A DNA stretch of 64,000 nucleotides, taken from contig NZ_JAKEVD010000005.1 in assembly GCF_022398325.1 (NCBI RefSeq), positions 143,161-207,160 on the forward strand, written 5' to 3'. The notes under the pieces are model-generated. The model was not told where the DNA came from. It searched no databases and was given only the letters and a program-made list of their open reading frames with translations. Each line of letters starts with the position of its first letter. Position 1 is the stretch's first letter. A program made the position numbers and the translations under genes. The stretch is from Shewanella sp. Isolate13. GTDB taxonomy: Bacteria > Pseudomonadota > Gammaproteobacteria > Enterobacterales > Shewanellaceae. This document shows, in pieces, positions 1 to 8,505 of the stretch.

Positions 1-246
1 TCAGACATACCCGTTGAGAATGTGGTGGTGTCGACCATGAGTTTTTCGACCCAAGGCATAGCAATCAATAGCCGTATCGTCAATGTCACTAATAACCGTG
101 TAGTGTCGGCGGCTCAGGGCTTTGTTAATGCGAATGCAATGCCTGATTACGTTCGTCCATCGGAGAAGGTCGTATCAGAAAATGGCTTACTCTATCGAGA
201 TGCCCAGGCAGGTCAACACAGAGTCAAAATTGTAGGAGATAAATAG
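1..246 (+). CDS. flgO: FlgO family flagellar outer-membrane protein, 3' end only
   Basis: Only the last 81 codons are inside the window; the frame is open from base 1 and ends with TAG directly before the flgP start. The visible peptide contains STQGIAINSRIVN followed by NNRVVSAAQGFV, which resembles the C-terminal part of the FlgO domain of Vibrio and Shewanella outer-membrane proteins involved in motility. The next gene is an LPP20/FlgP lipoprotein, which is the usual flgO-flgP arrangement. The N-terminal signal or lipobox cannot be seen, so the family call rests on this fragment and its neighbour. Confidence 0.75.
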   Translation, partial: SDIPVENVVVSTMSFSTQGIAINSRIVNVTNNRVVSAAQGFVNANAMPDYVRPSEKVVSENGLLYRDAQAGQHRVKIVGDK

Positions 247-693
247 ATGAAAGCCGTTATCTTATGTGCAGCATTGCTGCTGTCTGCTTGCTCTGCACAA
301 GATAGGTATGTGCAGTATGAAGCTGAAGCGCCGAGCACTTTTCCTAAGTTGACCGCCATTGGGTACGCGCCTCTCGATACTCAGCCCGCGACAGAGCAGT
401 CGCAGCGGGTGTTAATGGCGATGCAGGCATCAAAGATTGCCGCCTATCGTGAGCTTGCCGAGCAGGTTTATGGTCAGCAGCTGAGTGCGACTAGCCAGGT
501 AAGAGATTGGATGTTATCGGGCGATGAAATTCAAGCATCGGTTTCTGGGGTGATCCGTGGTGCTAAAGTGGTAAAGAGTTATCCAGCGGGCGAGCATTAT
601 GTGACAGAGCTTGAGTTAGACTTCGAGCAAGTCTGGGCGCTGTATCAGCAACAACATCGCTCGCAAAAAGTAAAAGAGATCACGTATTTTTAA
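247..693 (+). CDS. flgP: FlgP-like LPP20 family outer-membrane lipoprotein
   Basis: A 148-residue protein with a short hydrophobic leader and a lipobox L12-S13-A14-C15, so it should be lipidated at Cys15. The mature part looks like the LPP20/FlgP family (conserved stretch around residues 55-75, MQASKIAAYRELAEQVYG). In Vibrio and Campylobacter, FlgP contributes to outer-membrane structures around the flagellar motor. The ATG follows the flgO stop codon with no gap, indicating translational coupling. A mosaic repeat block begins right after the stop. Confidence 0.85.
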   Translation: MKAVILCAALLLSACSAQDRYVQYEAEAPSTFPKLTAIGYAPLDTQPATEQSQRVLMAMQASKIAAYRELAEQVYGQQLSATSQVRDWMLSGDEIQASVSGVIRGAKVVKSYPAGEHYVTELELDFEQVWALYQQQHRSQKVKEITYF

Positions 694-699
694 GGCTAA

Positions 700-1080
700 G
701 AAGGGCGCTTTGCTGCGAGGTCGCCCTTCGGGCTTCTAGGACGTTCGCAAGCTCACTTCGAGGGCGCTTCGCTTCTAGGAAAAGCACAAGCAAAGACGGG
801 AAAGCAGAAGCAAAGACAAAGACGAACGCTTCGCTCACAGAGTACGGAACGTTCGCAGGCTCACTAACGGAACGCTGCGCTTCGAGGACGCTGCGCTTCT
901 AGAACCTAGGACCTATTCTTTAAACCTCGAACCTTCTTTTCTGTAGGTCGGCATTTATGCCGTCATTTTAATCTGTTAAGTCTTTTCCGTAAGCGAAGCG
1001 TTCCGTAGTGGCGAAGCCACGTGCCGTAAGGCCGCAGGCCGTTCGTCTTTGCTTGTTCGTCCCAGCAGTCCCCGTCTTAG
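700..1080. repeat. Mosaic inverted intergenic repeat, copy 1
   Basis: The gap between flgP and flgN has no gene. It is made of short words such as GAACGCTTCGCTCAC, GTTCGCAGGCTCAC and GGCGCTTCGCTTCTAGG in the left half, and their complements in the right half (AGCGAAGCGTTCCG, GGCCGCAGGCCGTTCG, CCGTCTTAGCTT), with a REP-like GTAGGT plus CGGCAT/ATGCCG palindrome at 942-964. The same words recur at seven other places in this window. The left and right arms could fold back on each other. It lies between two convergent genes. Confidence 0.85.
942..964 (+). repeat. REP-like palindrome (GTAGGT head)
   Basis: A short palindrome CGGCAT-TT-ATGCCG is preceded by GTAGGT. The same unit recurs at 23540 and 54034. 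The GTAG foot next to a hairpin is typical of REP sequences mobilised by RAYT transposases; that link is family knowledge, and no RAYT gene is present in this window. Confidence 0.6.
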
Positions 1081-1082
1081 CT

Positions 1083-1508
1083 TTAAGCTCTTAAATTATT
1101 ACCAAGAGTGGAGATGCTTGAGGTTTTACCTTTACCGTCATAGGTAAGGCTGGAGGCGTTGCGGCTAACCTGAAGTGCCTGCGAGAATCGGTTTAAGCTG
1201 GCTAAACTTAATTCGATTAATGACTCATTCTCTGCGTTGAGCTGCTGGCACTCGGCTAATAGCTGCTTGGTATTAGCAACTTGCTGCGATAGTTCGGGAT
1301 CCGATTTTAACAAGGCTAGATCTGGCTGCTGGGCAATTATCTCATCATTTTGTTTAAGGCTCGCCAGTAGATTAGCCTTAGTACTCGCTAGCGATAATAA
1401 AGTATCGGCCTGCTGTGCATGTAAGGCTTGCTTCTCTTGGCTAATCAAGTCTTTTAGTTCACACAACACTTGGTGCTGAGCGCTAAGCAGTTGAGATAAA
1501 TTTGTCAT
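1083..1508 (-). CDS. flgN: FlgN, chaperone for FlgK/FlgL
   Basis: A 141-residue, highly helical, Gln/Leu-rich protein following flgM on the minus strand, which is the usual flgM-flgN order. FlgN-family chaperones bind the C-termini of the hook-filament junction proteins FlgK and FlgL in the cytoplasm. I chose the ATG at 1508, which has AGG about six bases upstream; a GTG at 1526 would add six residues but has no good ribosome site. Sequence conservation in this family is low, so the call rests on size, helical character and position. Its 3' end abuts repeat copy 1. Confidence 0.85.
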   Translation of the reverse strand: MTNLSQLLSAQHQVLCELKDLISQEKQALHAQQADTLLSLASTKANLLASLKQNDEIIAQQPDLALLKSDPELSQQVANTKQLLAECQQLNAENESLIELSLASLNRFSQALQVSRNASSLTYDGKGKTSSISTLGNNLRA

Positions 1509-1602
1509 AATAGCCTGTTTTCCCACTCAATTGAGTTCGTTATTATTCGCAATGCTAAGCTCTAATACCGTTACTCAGGAAGTGACAACGGGCAATAGAG
1601 GC

Positions 1603-1920
1603 TTAATTTAAGTCTTTTAATTCATTTTCAAAGCTAGCGATGTTAGTTGCAAGCTTTTCAGGATCGATTTTGTAACGACCTTCAGCAATCGCCGCCTTGA
1701 TTTCATCGACTTTCTTCTGATCAATTTCAGGCATGTCGGCCATCTTTGTCTGTACGTTTTGAATTTGTTGAGCCTGCGCGGTAATCGACACCGAGTCACT
1801 TTTTTGTGGCGTTGGTGCAACTGCGGCAGCAGCTGTTTGTGCGGGCGCACCTTTTAGGTTACTGCCTGTGCCGACACGCGTAGTGGCGTGAGGGTTTACT
1901 TGTTTAATATCAATAGCCAT
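1603..1920 (-). CDS. flgM: FlgM, anti-sigma-28 factor
   Basis: A 105-residue protein starting MAIDIKQV, with a low-complexity Ala/Pro/Thr N-terminus and a C-terminal helical segment (KVDEIKAAIAEGRYKIDPEKLA) that is the FlgM signature contacting FliA. FlgM holds FliA inactive until the hook is complete and is then secreted. The ATG at 1920 has GGAT upstream; a TTG four codons earlier is possible. A sigma-28 promoter lies at 1962-1988, so FlgM is probably made under FliA control with flgN downstream. Confidence 0.93.
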   Translation of the reverse strand: MAIDIKQVNPHATTRVGTGSNLKGAPAQTAAAAVAPTPQKSDSVSITAQAQQIQNVQTKMADMPEIDQKKVDEIKAAIAEGRYKIDPEKLATNIASFENELKDLN

Positions 1921-1961
1921 TTTGAGATCCAACAGTTAATAAAGAGAGTTTCTTACACATG

Positions 1962-1988
1962 CTATCGGCAGCATGACTCATTACTTTA
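1962..1988 (-). promoter_or_regulatory. Sigma-28 (FliA) promoter for flgM-flgN
   Basis: Read on the minus strand this is TAAA, exactly 15 bases, then GCCGATAG, against the consensus TAAA-N15-GCCGATAA. It is about 40 bases upstream of the flgM ATG. One mismatch in the -10 octamer. Confidence 0.75.
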
Positions 1989-2019
1989 GGACTTTTTAAG
2001 TTTTTACTTTCTTATATTG

Positions 2020-2793
2020 TTACATTCTTACTTCGACTTGGCCAACGCCAGTGACGCGGGCATCAAGTTTTTTATGAGAATGACTGTTTTTGATCCGAAT
2101 TTTATCGCCAACATTACCATCCTGTAGCGCCTCTCCCACAGTCTTTATCTCAAAGTTTTCTGAACGGGCAAATATCGACACACTGTCACCTTTACAGACG
2201 ATGCACAACTGGTTAGCAAAGATGGGCTGACCGGGAGCAACACGGCGTTTCAGCCTTGCACCAATCACTTGAGATAACTCTTCAAACTGATGGCCTCGAA
2301 TACTGGTTTGCTCGATATATTCGATTTCAATATCGCTCGGAGAGAGTAGGTCACCTGGCCCCATGGTAGATTTTGCAACGACGATGGGATAGAGGACGTC
2401 GACTCGCACAGAGAGAAAAATTTGCCATGGATAGCTTAAGTCGGGGCTGTTGCAGCTAATTTTTACGGTGTTATTGCGTCGAATGGCGCGATCACTGGCT
2501 ATTTCGGCCTTAATCGGTTGGTAGCAATTAGGTAGGTTGACCCGAGTATCTAAGCTCTGGGGCGTAATATTAATCCGTGCTTTTTCAGGTACATCAATTT
2601 TTTGTTCAACTGCAGCTATAGCTAATCGAGATATGGTCGATATAGAAGGAATACTGGCAGATTCTACAGCAAGTGCTAGAGTTGGCATCAGAAGTGTGAT
2701 GGAAAGCGAGCCAAAAAAGATTTTCATAATGAATGCAGTAGCTTGATTCGTTAGAATGCGCTTATATTTTGTAATTTTTTGGACCGCAGTCAT
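2020..2793 (-). CDS. flgA: FlgA, P-ring assembly chaperone
   Basis: A 257-residue protein with the SAF-domain/FlgA region in its second half (VVAKSTMGPGDLLSPSDIE, then VIGARLKRRVAPGQPI and the terminal DARVTGVGQVEVRM). FlgA is periplasmic and helps FlgI form the P ring. The start at 2793 has AAAGGA upstream but places the hydrophobic leader at residues 23-42. An internal ATG at 2727 would give a standard signal peptide (MKIFFGSLS... to ALA), so the true start is uncertain. Transcription probably starts from the sigma-54 site at 2866-2884. Confidence 0.93.
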   Translation of the reverse strand: MTAVQKITKYKRILTNQATAFIMKIFFGSLSITLLMPTLALAVESASIPSISTISRLAIAAVEQKIDVPEKARINITPQSLDTRVNLPNCYQPIKAEIASDRAIRRNNTVKISCNSPDLSYPWQIFLSVRVDVLYPIVVAKSTMGPGDLLSPSDIEIEYIEQTSIRGHQFEELSQVIGARLKRRVAPGQPIFANQLCIVCKGDSVSIFARSENFEIKTVGEALQDGNVGDKIRIKNSHSHKKLDARVTGVGQVEVRM

Positions 2794-2865
2794 CTCTATC
2801 CTTTTACGTCGGTGAGCGTCATTAGTTTGACTGAAATTGTGTCGCTAAACTCAGATAGGTTTAGC

Positions 2866-2884
2866 AAAGCAAGTTGTATGCCTA
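2866..2884 (-). promoter_or_regulatory. Sigma-54 promoter for flgA
   Basis: The minus strand reads TAGGCATACAACTTGCTTT: GG, ten bases, GC, with TTGC in the -12 element as in the consensus TGGCACG-N4-TTGC. It is about 70-90 bases upstream of the flgA start at 2793. Confidence 0.7.
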
Positions 2885-2950
2885 AAATAGTATGCAGTGT
2901 GAAATAAAGCGATAGTGACGAGTATTTAGTGTTTATTTGCACGAATTTCT

Positions 2951-2977
2951 TAAATTTAATCAGATATAAGCCTATGA
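2951..2977 (+). promoter_or_regulatory. Probable sigma-28 promoter for cheV
   Basis: TAAA at 2951, a 15-base spacer, then GCCTATGA at 2970 (six of eight matches to GCCGATAA). The expected start of transcription falls about 20 bases before the cheV ATG. Confidence 0.5.
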
Positions 2978-3003
2978 GTAAGTAGGCGCAGGGCAAAAAT
3001 TAT

Positions 3004-3924
3004 ATGTCGAATATTCTTGAATCAGTAAACAAACGGACTCAGTTGGTGGGGCAAAATCGACTTGAGTTGTTGTTATTTAAATTAAATGGACGTCAACGAT
3101 TCGGAATTAACGTGTTTAAAGTGAAGGAGGTTTTACAGTGTCCTCCTTTAACTAGCCTGCCTAAGTTAAATTCTAAAGTGCGTGGTGTCGCTCATGTGCG
3201 TGGCATGACTATTTCAGTGATTGATTTAAGCGCAGCGACAGGTGGTCGTCCGATTGAGGACATCAGCAACTGTTTCATTATTATCTCTGAGTATAATCGT
3301 AGCGTACAAGGTTTTTTAGTGAGCTCGGTTGAACGTATCATCAACATGAATTGGGAAGCGATTATGCCGCCGCCTCAAGGCGCTGGAAAGTTCTCTTATT
3401 TAACTGCGGTGACAGAGATAGAAAACGAGTTAGTTGAAATCCTTGACGTCGAAAAAATTCTTGATGAGATCTCTCCGGTTAATACCAATATCAGTCAAGA
3501 ACTCAATGACGCGTTAACTATCGATAGAGAGCAGCATTATCATATCATGGTCATCGATGACTCGTCGGTTGCCCGTAAACAGATTATTCGAGCGCTTACG
3601 TCACTGGATCTACAGATCGATACCGCTAAAGACGGTAAAGAGGCGCTTGAAAAGCTGAGAACCATGTCTGCTGACCTTGAAGATGTTTCCACTGAGATCC
3701 CATTAATTATTTCTGACATCGAGATGCCAGAAATGGATGGTTATACCTTAACTGCTGAGATCCGTGATGACCCTAAGCTTAAGAATATCAAAGTGGTATT
3801 GCACACATCCTTAAGTGGGGTGTTCAACCAGGCAATGGTCGAGAAAGTCGGTGCCAATGACTTTATCGCAAAATTTAATCCTGATGAATTAGCGGCAGCG
3901 GTAAATAAACATCTAAGCCTTTAA
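3004..3924 (+). CDS. cheV: CheV, CheW-receiver hybrid coupling protein
   Basis: A 306-residue protein with an N-terminal CheW-like domain (about residues 20-160; FGINVFKVKEVL and VRGVAHVRGMTISVIDL) and a C-terminal receiver domain (about 178-306) with acidic pair D185/D186, phospho-acceptor D238 in ISDIEMPEMDG, and the late Lys in AKFNP. CheV couples receptors to CheA and tunes adaptation by phosphorylation. It is followed by cheR, an arrangement common in polar flagellates, and seems to have its own FliA promoter. Confidence 0.95.
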   Translation: MSNILESVNKRTQLVGQNRLELLLFKLNGRQRFGINVFKVKEVLQCPPLTSLPKLNSKVRGVAHVRGMTISVIDLSAATGGRPIEDISNCFIIISEYNRSVQGFLVSSVERIINMNWEAIMPPPQGAGKFSYLTAVTEIENELVEILDVEKILDEISPVNTNISQELNDALTIDREQHYHIMVIDDSSVARKQIIRALTSLDLQIDTAKDGKEALEKLRTMSADLEDVSTEIPLIISDIEMPEMDGYTLTAEIRDDPKLKNIKVVLHTSLSGVFNQAMVEKVGANDFIAKFNPDELAAAVNKHLSL

Positions 3925-4064
3925 TCTGTAGTATTGAGTCGGAACACAAACATCTCTTGCTTGTGTTTGCGTTGATGCTAAGGTATAACGCTGCGTTCGC
4001 TTTTTGGCTGTGGTTAACACCTTTGAGCCTGTGCGGTTTGTTTTATTGATATTAGGATAATAGA

Positions 4065-4898
4065 GTGACGAATAAATCTCTTGCTGAGACTGAGTACAAG
4101 CAATTTAGATTATTCTTAGAACAGCACAGTGGTATTGTGCTGGGAGAAAATAAGCAGTATTTGGTGCGAAGCCGATTAGCGCCTCTAATGGGCAAGTACA
4201 ACTTGCCCTCATTATCTGAAGTCGTAAAACAATCGATGAAACCTACTGAGCGCCAGTTGCGTACAGAGGTTATCGATGCCATGACCACCAATGAAACCTT
4301 ATGGTTTCGTGACCGTTATCCTTTCGAGTTATTGTCTAACAGCATTTTGCCGTCTTTTGGGCGCTTAGGGCGTCCGGTAAAGATATGGTCTGCGGCTTGT
4401 TCATCAGGCCAAGAGCCATATTCTCTAGCGATGAGCATCATAGAGCATCAGCAACGTAAACCTGGTGGCCTACCAGGTAATGCCAGTATTTTGGCTACGG
4501 ATCTGTCGCCATCGATGCTCGAACGTTGTAAAAGTGGCGAGTATGATAATCTTGCCCTAGGACGAGGTCTGTCGGATGAGCGTAAGCGTCAGTTTTTTGA
4601 TCTTTTGCCCTCGGGTAACATGGTGATTAAAGATAACGTTAAGCGCTTAGTCAATTTTCGAGCGCATAACTTACTTGAGAGTTATAGCTTACTGGGTAAG
4701 TTCGATATCATTTTTTGCCGTAATGTATTGATCTACTTTTCACCTGAGGCAAAGCGGAAAATACTGCGGCAATTTGCTGCCGCATTGAATCCTAACGGCA
4801 TACTGTTTCTTGGTGCATCCGAGTCTATAGCTGGCCTTTCAGATGAATTCGATATGATCCGTTGTAATCCAGGGATCTATTATCAAAAGCGAGTTTAA
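4065..4898 (+). CDS. cheR: CheR, chemoreceptor glutamate methyltransferase
   Basis: A 277-residue S-adenosylmethionine-dependent methyltransferase that methylates receptor glutamates. The N-terminal helical CheR domain (to about residue 75) is followed by the methyltransferase fold with IWSAACSSGQEPYSLA (glycine-poor SAM loop typical of CheR), the ATDLSPSMLE strand, and FDIIFCRNVLIYF. The GTG start has AGGA about eight bases upstream. Its partner methylesterase CheB is 44 kb further on, in the main chemotaxis cluster. A terminator follows. Confidence 0.95.
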   Translation: MTNKSLAETEYKQFRLFLEQHSGIVLGENKQYLVRSRLAPLMGKYNLPSLSEVVKQSMKPTERQLRTEVIDAMTTNETLWFRDRYPFELLSNSILPSFGRLGRPVKIWSAACSSGQEPYSLAMSIIEHQQRKPGGLPGNASILATDLSPSMLERCKSGEYDNLALGRGLSDERKRQFFDLLPSGNMVIKDNVKRLVNFRAHNLLESYSLLGKFDIIFCRNVLIYFSPEAKRKILRQFAAALNPNGILFLGASESIAGLSDEFDMIRCNPGIYYQKRV

Positions 4899-4927
4899 TG
4901 CCCGCTTTTGACCGCACGAGTAAAGTA

Positions 4928-4954
4928 AACGCGCCGAGTATGGCGCGTTTTTTT
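4928..4954 (+). terminator. Intrinsic terminator after cheR
   Basis: AACGCGCC, loop GAGTAT, GGCGCGTT followed by a run of seven T. It separates cheV-cheR from the flgB operon. Confidence 0.85.
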
Positions 4955-5013
4955 ATGGCTATTTTTTCTCTCTAAACTTATTTCTCTACAAAATTTCTCA
5001 CTACCATAGTAAT

Positions 5014-5030
5014 TTGGCATAACTATTGCT
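5014..5030 (+). promoter_or_regulatory. Sigma-54 promoter for flgBCDE
   Basis: TTGGCATAACTATTGCT: GG (5016-5017), ten bases, GC (5028-5029). It is about 34 bases before the flgB ATG and almost the same as the site before fliK. Confidence 0.8.
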
Positions 5031-5063
5031 TTTATTTAGGCGTAGATCTGAGGAGGCAATTTT

Positions 5064-5462
5064 ATGGCGATTAGTTTCGATAAAGCATTAGGAGTTCATC
5101 AATACACTTTGGGCGTTCGTTCCCAACGTGCAGAGGTCCTATCTTCAAATATCGCCAACGCCGATACGCCAGGCTATAAGGCACGTGATGTCGACTTTTC
5201 TAAAGCAATGAGCGCTGCTCAATCTCAGCAATCTGGTCTTGCTATGGCGAAAAGTGACAGTAAGCATTTCGATATGGCTGCGTTAACTCAACAGCATCTT
5301 GGCTATAGAGTGCCAAATCAGCCTGATACTGGTGACGGTAACACTGTGGATATTCAGCAGGAGCAGTCTGCTTTCATGCAAAATGCACTTGAATATCAGA
5401 TGTCACTGGGTTTTCTTGACGGTAAGTTCTCAGGCATGAAAAAAGCGATTAGAGGCGATTAA
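5064..5462 (+). CDS. flgB: FlgB, proximal rod protein
   Basis: A 132-residue rod protein with the flagellar rod/hook N-terminal motif [20 protein letters not shown] (residues 27-46), which defines the family, and a C-terminal helix typical of axial proteins. FlgB sits at the base of the periplasmic rod, next to FliE. The ATG follows a strong AGGAGG at seven bases. It is the first gene of flgBCDE, two bases from flgC, and follows a sigma-54 promoter. Confidence 0.97.
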   Translation: MAISFDKALGVHQYTLGVRSQRAEVLSSNIANADTPGYKARDVDFSKAMSAAQSQQSGLAMAKSDSKHFDMAALTQQHLGYRVPNQPDTGDGNTVDIQQEQSAFMQNALEYQMSLGFLDGKFSGMKKAIRGD

Positions 5463-5464
5463 TT

Positions 5465-5881
5465 ATGAGCTTATTCAATATTTTCAATGTAGCGGGTTCT
5501 GGCATGTCGGCTCAGTCAGTCAGACTTAACACTACAGCCAGTAATATCGCCAATGCAGACTCCGTGTCGAGTAGTGTTGGGGAAACTTATCGTGCCCGTC
5601 ATCCCATTTTTGAGGCTGAGATGAGTAAAGCTCAGCAGCAACAGGGCGCTGCACAATCTGTTGCAGTAAAAGGGATTGTAGAGAGTGATTTACCCCTAAA
5701 TAAAGAGTTTGCGCCAGATCACCCAATGGCGGATACCGATGGCTTTATCTATAAGCCAAATGTGAATGTGATGGAGGAGATGGCTAACATGATTTCCGCC
5801 TCTCGCTCTTACCAAATGAACGTACAAGTCACTGAAGCTGCGAAATCGATGCTTCAGCAGACACTTAGAATGGGCAAATAA
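5465..5881 (+). CDS. flgC: FlgC, proximal rod protein
   Basis: A 138-residue rod protein with the axial N-terminal motif LNTTASNIANADSVSSS (residues 22-38) and the C-terminal motif NVMEEMANMISASRSYQMNVQV that forms the coiled coil with neighbouring subunits. It has the usual family length. It is tightly packed between flgB and flgD, which implies co-translation of stoichiometric rod parts. Confidence 0.97.
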   Translation: MSLFNIFNVAGSGMSAQSVRLNTTASNIANADSVSSSVGETYRARHPIFEAEMSKAQQQQGAAQSVAVKGIVESDLPLNKEFAPDHPMADTDGFIYKPNVNVMEEMANMISASRSYQMNVQVTEAAKSMLQQTLRMGK

Positions 5882-5906
5882 ACTCAGTGAAAGCTGGAGG
5901 TAAATT

Positions 5907-6719
5907 TTGAGCCTTATTAATCCGCTCACCGCAACGCAGACGGCACCAGGGCAGCCACAACAGGCTAATGCTATTTCGCCGCAAACTGCACAGGCAGCGA
6001 CTCAGAGTTCGGTGGCATCGGCGACCAACACTGAACAGACATCAACTGGGAACCCGTTTCTTGATGGTCTTCGTTTACCTGAAGAGAGCTCTATCCCTGA
6101 GCCTAATAACCAGGAGTTGACGCAAGAGGATTTCTTTTCGTTATTGAGTCAACAGTTGTCGATGCAAGACCCTTTTAAGCCTGTTGAGAATGATCAGATG
6201 ATCCAGCAGATGGCTTCCTTCTCGACTGTAGATGGGATCAGTAAGCTTAACGAGGAGATTATCAACCTCAATGCGCTAACCAGCTCGAGTCAGGCGTTGC
6301 AGGCTTCAGGTCTTGTTGGTCAGAAGGTATTGATCCCGTCTGACACGGCTCATATATCAGCCGAAGACCCGAGTATGAAGGGCATTATCAGTACCCCTTC
6401 GCCAATCGAGTCCATCACTGTTCGCATTGAAGACGAGAAAGGTCAGTTGATCACGACTTACAATGTGGATGGAAGCGCTGGCGGCAACATCGATGTCAGC
6501 TGGGATGGTCTAGATAAGAATGGCGAGCCAGTCGCTGAAGGTAATTATACCTTCAAGGCCAGCGGCAAGGTCGATGGCACCAGTGAAGAGTTGCCCGTGT
6601 CGACTTATGCCCACGTTACCAGTGTTTCACTGGGAACAGCCGCAACAGGCGCCATCTTAAACCTGCGTGGTGTTGGCGGCATTAAGATAAGCGATGTATT
6701 AGCGGTATCAGAGACTTAA
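5907..6719 (+). CDS. flgD: FlgD, hook cap / hook assembly scaffold
   Basis: A 270-residue hook-capping protein. The conserved FlgD region near residues 70-110 (LTQEDFFSLLSQQLSMQDPFKPVENDQM) is followed by a Tudor/FnIII-like C-terminal part (SVSWDG-like motif IDVSWDGLDKNGEPVAEGNYTFKA). The N-terminal 60 residues are Gln/Ala/Thr-rich and probably carry the export signal. The start is TTG with GGAGG eight bases upstream; no in-frame ATG fits as well. It is somewhat longer than enterobacterial FlgD. Confidence 0.96.
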   Translation: MSLINPLTATQTAPGQPQQANAISPQTAQAATQSSVASATNTEQTSTGNPFLDGLRLPEESSIPEPNNQELTQEDFFSLLSQQLSMQDPFKPVENDQMIQQMASFSTVDGISKLNEEIINLNALTSSSQALQASGLVGQKVLIPSDTAHISAEDPSMKGIISTPSPIESITVRIEDEKGQLITTYNVDGSAGGNIDVSWDGLDKNGEPVAEGNYTFKASGKVDGTSEELPVSTYAHVTSVSLGTAATGAILNLRGVGGIKISDVLAVSET

Positions 6720-6747
6720 TTGCTAGACAGATATTTTCAAAGGCGGC

Positions 6748-6768
6748 TTGTTACTCAATAAGTAACAA
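6748..6768 (+). other. Stem-loop between flgD and flgE
   Basis: TTGTTACT, loop CAATA, AGTAACAA: a perfect 8-bp stem without a following T-run, 40 bases before the flgE ATG. It could be an mRNA processing or stability element; this is inference. Confidence 0.4.
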
Positions 6769-6807
6769 ACGTCTCGAAATCGAATTTTATAAGGATTGAG
6801 GTGAATC

Positions 6808-8169
6808 ATGTCATTTAACATTGCATTGAGCGGTATATCGTCTGCGCAAAAAGATCTAAATACAACGGCAAACAACATCGCAAACGTTAACACCACAGGC
6901 TTTAAAGAATCCCGTGCGGAATTTGCGGATGTGTACGCAAGTTCAATTTTTGCCAACAGCAAAACCACTGTTGGTGGCGGTGTGGCAACCAGCCAAGTGG
7001 CGCAGCAGTTCCATCAGGGCAGCATGCAATTTACCAATAACTCGCTCGACATGGCGATTAATGGCGGTGGCTTCTTTGTGACCTCATCAGAGGTGGGCTC
7101 ACAAGATCACTCATACACTCGCGCTGGCGCGTTCAAGTTTGACTCTAATAATTACATTGTTGATTCAGCAGGTAACTTTTTACAGACATTCCCTGTAGAT
7201 AAAGATGGTAATTCAACATCGGTGAGTTTGACGACAACAAAACCTGTACAGATCCCAGATACAGCAGGTAGCCCAGTTAAGACCGATAATGTCGGTATTC
7301 AGATGAACCTCAATGCGGGAGAGTCAACTCTTGATCCTGCCGCTTTCGATCCCGATGATCCAGATACGTTTAACAACTCAACTTCGGTGACAATTTACGA
7401 CTCGCTAGGTGAGCCACATATTCTGACTTCTTACTTTGTGCGTCCACCAAATGCAGCGCATACAGGCGAGAGTAACTGGGTGGCATTCTATGCAGTCGAC
7501 GGCAAGCCTGTAGACTTAGACCCCGCCGCTGGTGAGTATGATGTCGATACCAATGGCGATGGTACGGTTGATGGTCAAGCGAGTGCTGAAAACGCCGCTG
7601 GTTGGAAAGGTGCTGCAATTTCGTTTAACGATACTGGTGCGTACACAGGCAGTAACCCTGCGGTTATCTCAACTGTGCCTCTAGGTGTGGGTGGCGCTAA
7701 CGTACTGGGCCCTGGTGCCGATGGTAGTCAGACATTGACCCTGAACTTTAATAACCCTACGCAGTATGCCTCACCATTTGAGGTCACCGAGCTGACTCAA
7801 GACGGTACAACGGTTGGCCGTTTGACGAACGTGGAAGTGGGCGCAGATGGCCTGATCAATGCGAGCTACAGTAACGGCTCTACCGTGCCATTAGCACGTG
7901 TTGCCTTAGTGAGCTTTGCAAACGAGCAGGGACTGTCACAGGCGGGTAATACCTCTTGGAAAGCGAGCTTAGACTCAGGTCCAGCGTTAGCGGGTGAAGC
8001 AAACAGCGGTACTTTTGGTAGTATCCGTTCATCGGCTCTTGAGCAATCAAACGTTGATTTGACCACTGAGCTAGTGGATTTAATCTCGGCACAGCGCAAC
8101 TTCCAGGCCAACTCAAGAACCCTAGAAGTGAACAACACGCTACAGCAAACTGTTCTGCAAATCCGATAG
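6808..8169 (+). CDS. flgE: FlgE, flagellar hook protein
   Basis: A 453-residue hook protein. The N-terminal motif TTANNIANVNTTGFKESRAEFADVYA and the C-terminal VDLTTELVDLISAQRNFQANSRTLEV are the conserved D0/Dc coiled-coil parts; the middle holds the variable surface domains, including an Asp/Asn-rich stretch (DTNGDGTVDG, about residues 246-255) that looks like a calcium-binding loop. FlgE polymerises into the hook. The start has TTGAGG upstream. It is the last gene before repeat copy 2. Confidence 0.97.
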   Translation: MSFNIALSGISSAQKDLNTTANNIANVNTTGFKESRAEFADVYASSIFANSKTTVGGGVATSQVAQQFHQGSMQFTNNSLDMAINGGGFFVTSSEVGSQDHSYTRAGAFKFDSNNYIVDSAGNFLQTFPVDKDGNSTSVSLTTTKPVQIPDTAGSPVKTDNVGIQMNLNAGESTLDPAAFDPDDPDTFNNSTSVTIYDSLGEPHILTSYFVRPPNAAHTGESNWVAFYAVDGKPVDLDPAAGEYDVDTNGDGTVDGQASAENAAGWKGAAISFNDTGAYTGSNPAVISTVPLGVGGANVLGPGADGSQTLTLNFNNPTQYASPFEVTELTQDGTTVGRLTNVEVGADGLINASYSNGSTVPLARVALVSFANEQGLSQAGNTSWKASLDSGPALAGEANSGTFGSIRSSALEQSNVDLTTELVDLISAQRNFQANSRTLEVNNTLQQTVLQIR

Positions 8170-8171
8170 TT

Positions 8172-8445
8172 CTTAAAAGCTAACAAGGGCGCTTCGCTGC
8201 GAGAGCGGGCTGCGCCCTTCTAGAACGCTCGCAGGCTCACTTAGAGGAAAAGCACAAGAAAAGTCAAAGCATGTATAGGTTTATGTATGTTATTGCTTTG
8301 GTCTTTATGCTTTTCTCGCAGTGACGTCGTCACGTCCTAGCAGAGTAGCGTCCTTCACTGACTTTCCGTAAGGCCGCAGGCCGTTCGTTTCTGCCTTCCC
8401 GTCTTAGCTTCTACCTAGAACCTGCTTTCCTAGTACCTTCTTTTA
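8172..8445. repeat. Mosaic inverted intergenic repeat, copy 2
   Basis: The 336-bp gap between flgE and flgF is mostly repeat family sequence: AGGGCGCTTCGCTGCGAG and GAACGCTCGCAGGCTCAC on the left, CACGTCCTAGCAGAGTAGCG, GGCCGCAGGCCGTTCG and CCGTCTTAGCTT on the right. The right end stops just before the sigma-54 promoter of flgF, so everything that would normally be upstream activating DNA is repeat sequence. Confidence 0.85.
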
Positions 8446-8451
8446 TCTACC

Positions 8452-8468
8452 TTGGCACGATGTTTGCT
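8452..8468 (+). promoter_or_regulatory. Sigma-54 promoter for flgF operon
   Basis: TTGGCACGATGTTTGCT is a complete match to the sigma-54 consensus TTGGCACG-N4-TTGC(A/T). It is 38 bases before the flgF GTG. Confidence 0.92.
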
Positions 8469-8505
8469 ATTTATTTCGTTAGACGGAAGTTTGACGGAGT
8501 ATTAA

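Noticed and set aside
694..1080. A transposon or insertion sequence
   Set aside because: No open frame for a transposase and no target-site duplication visible; the sequence is made of short repeated words.
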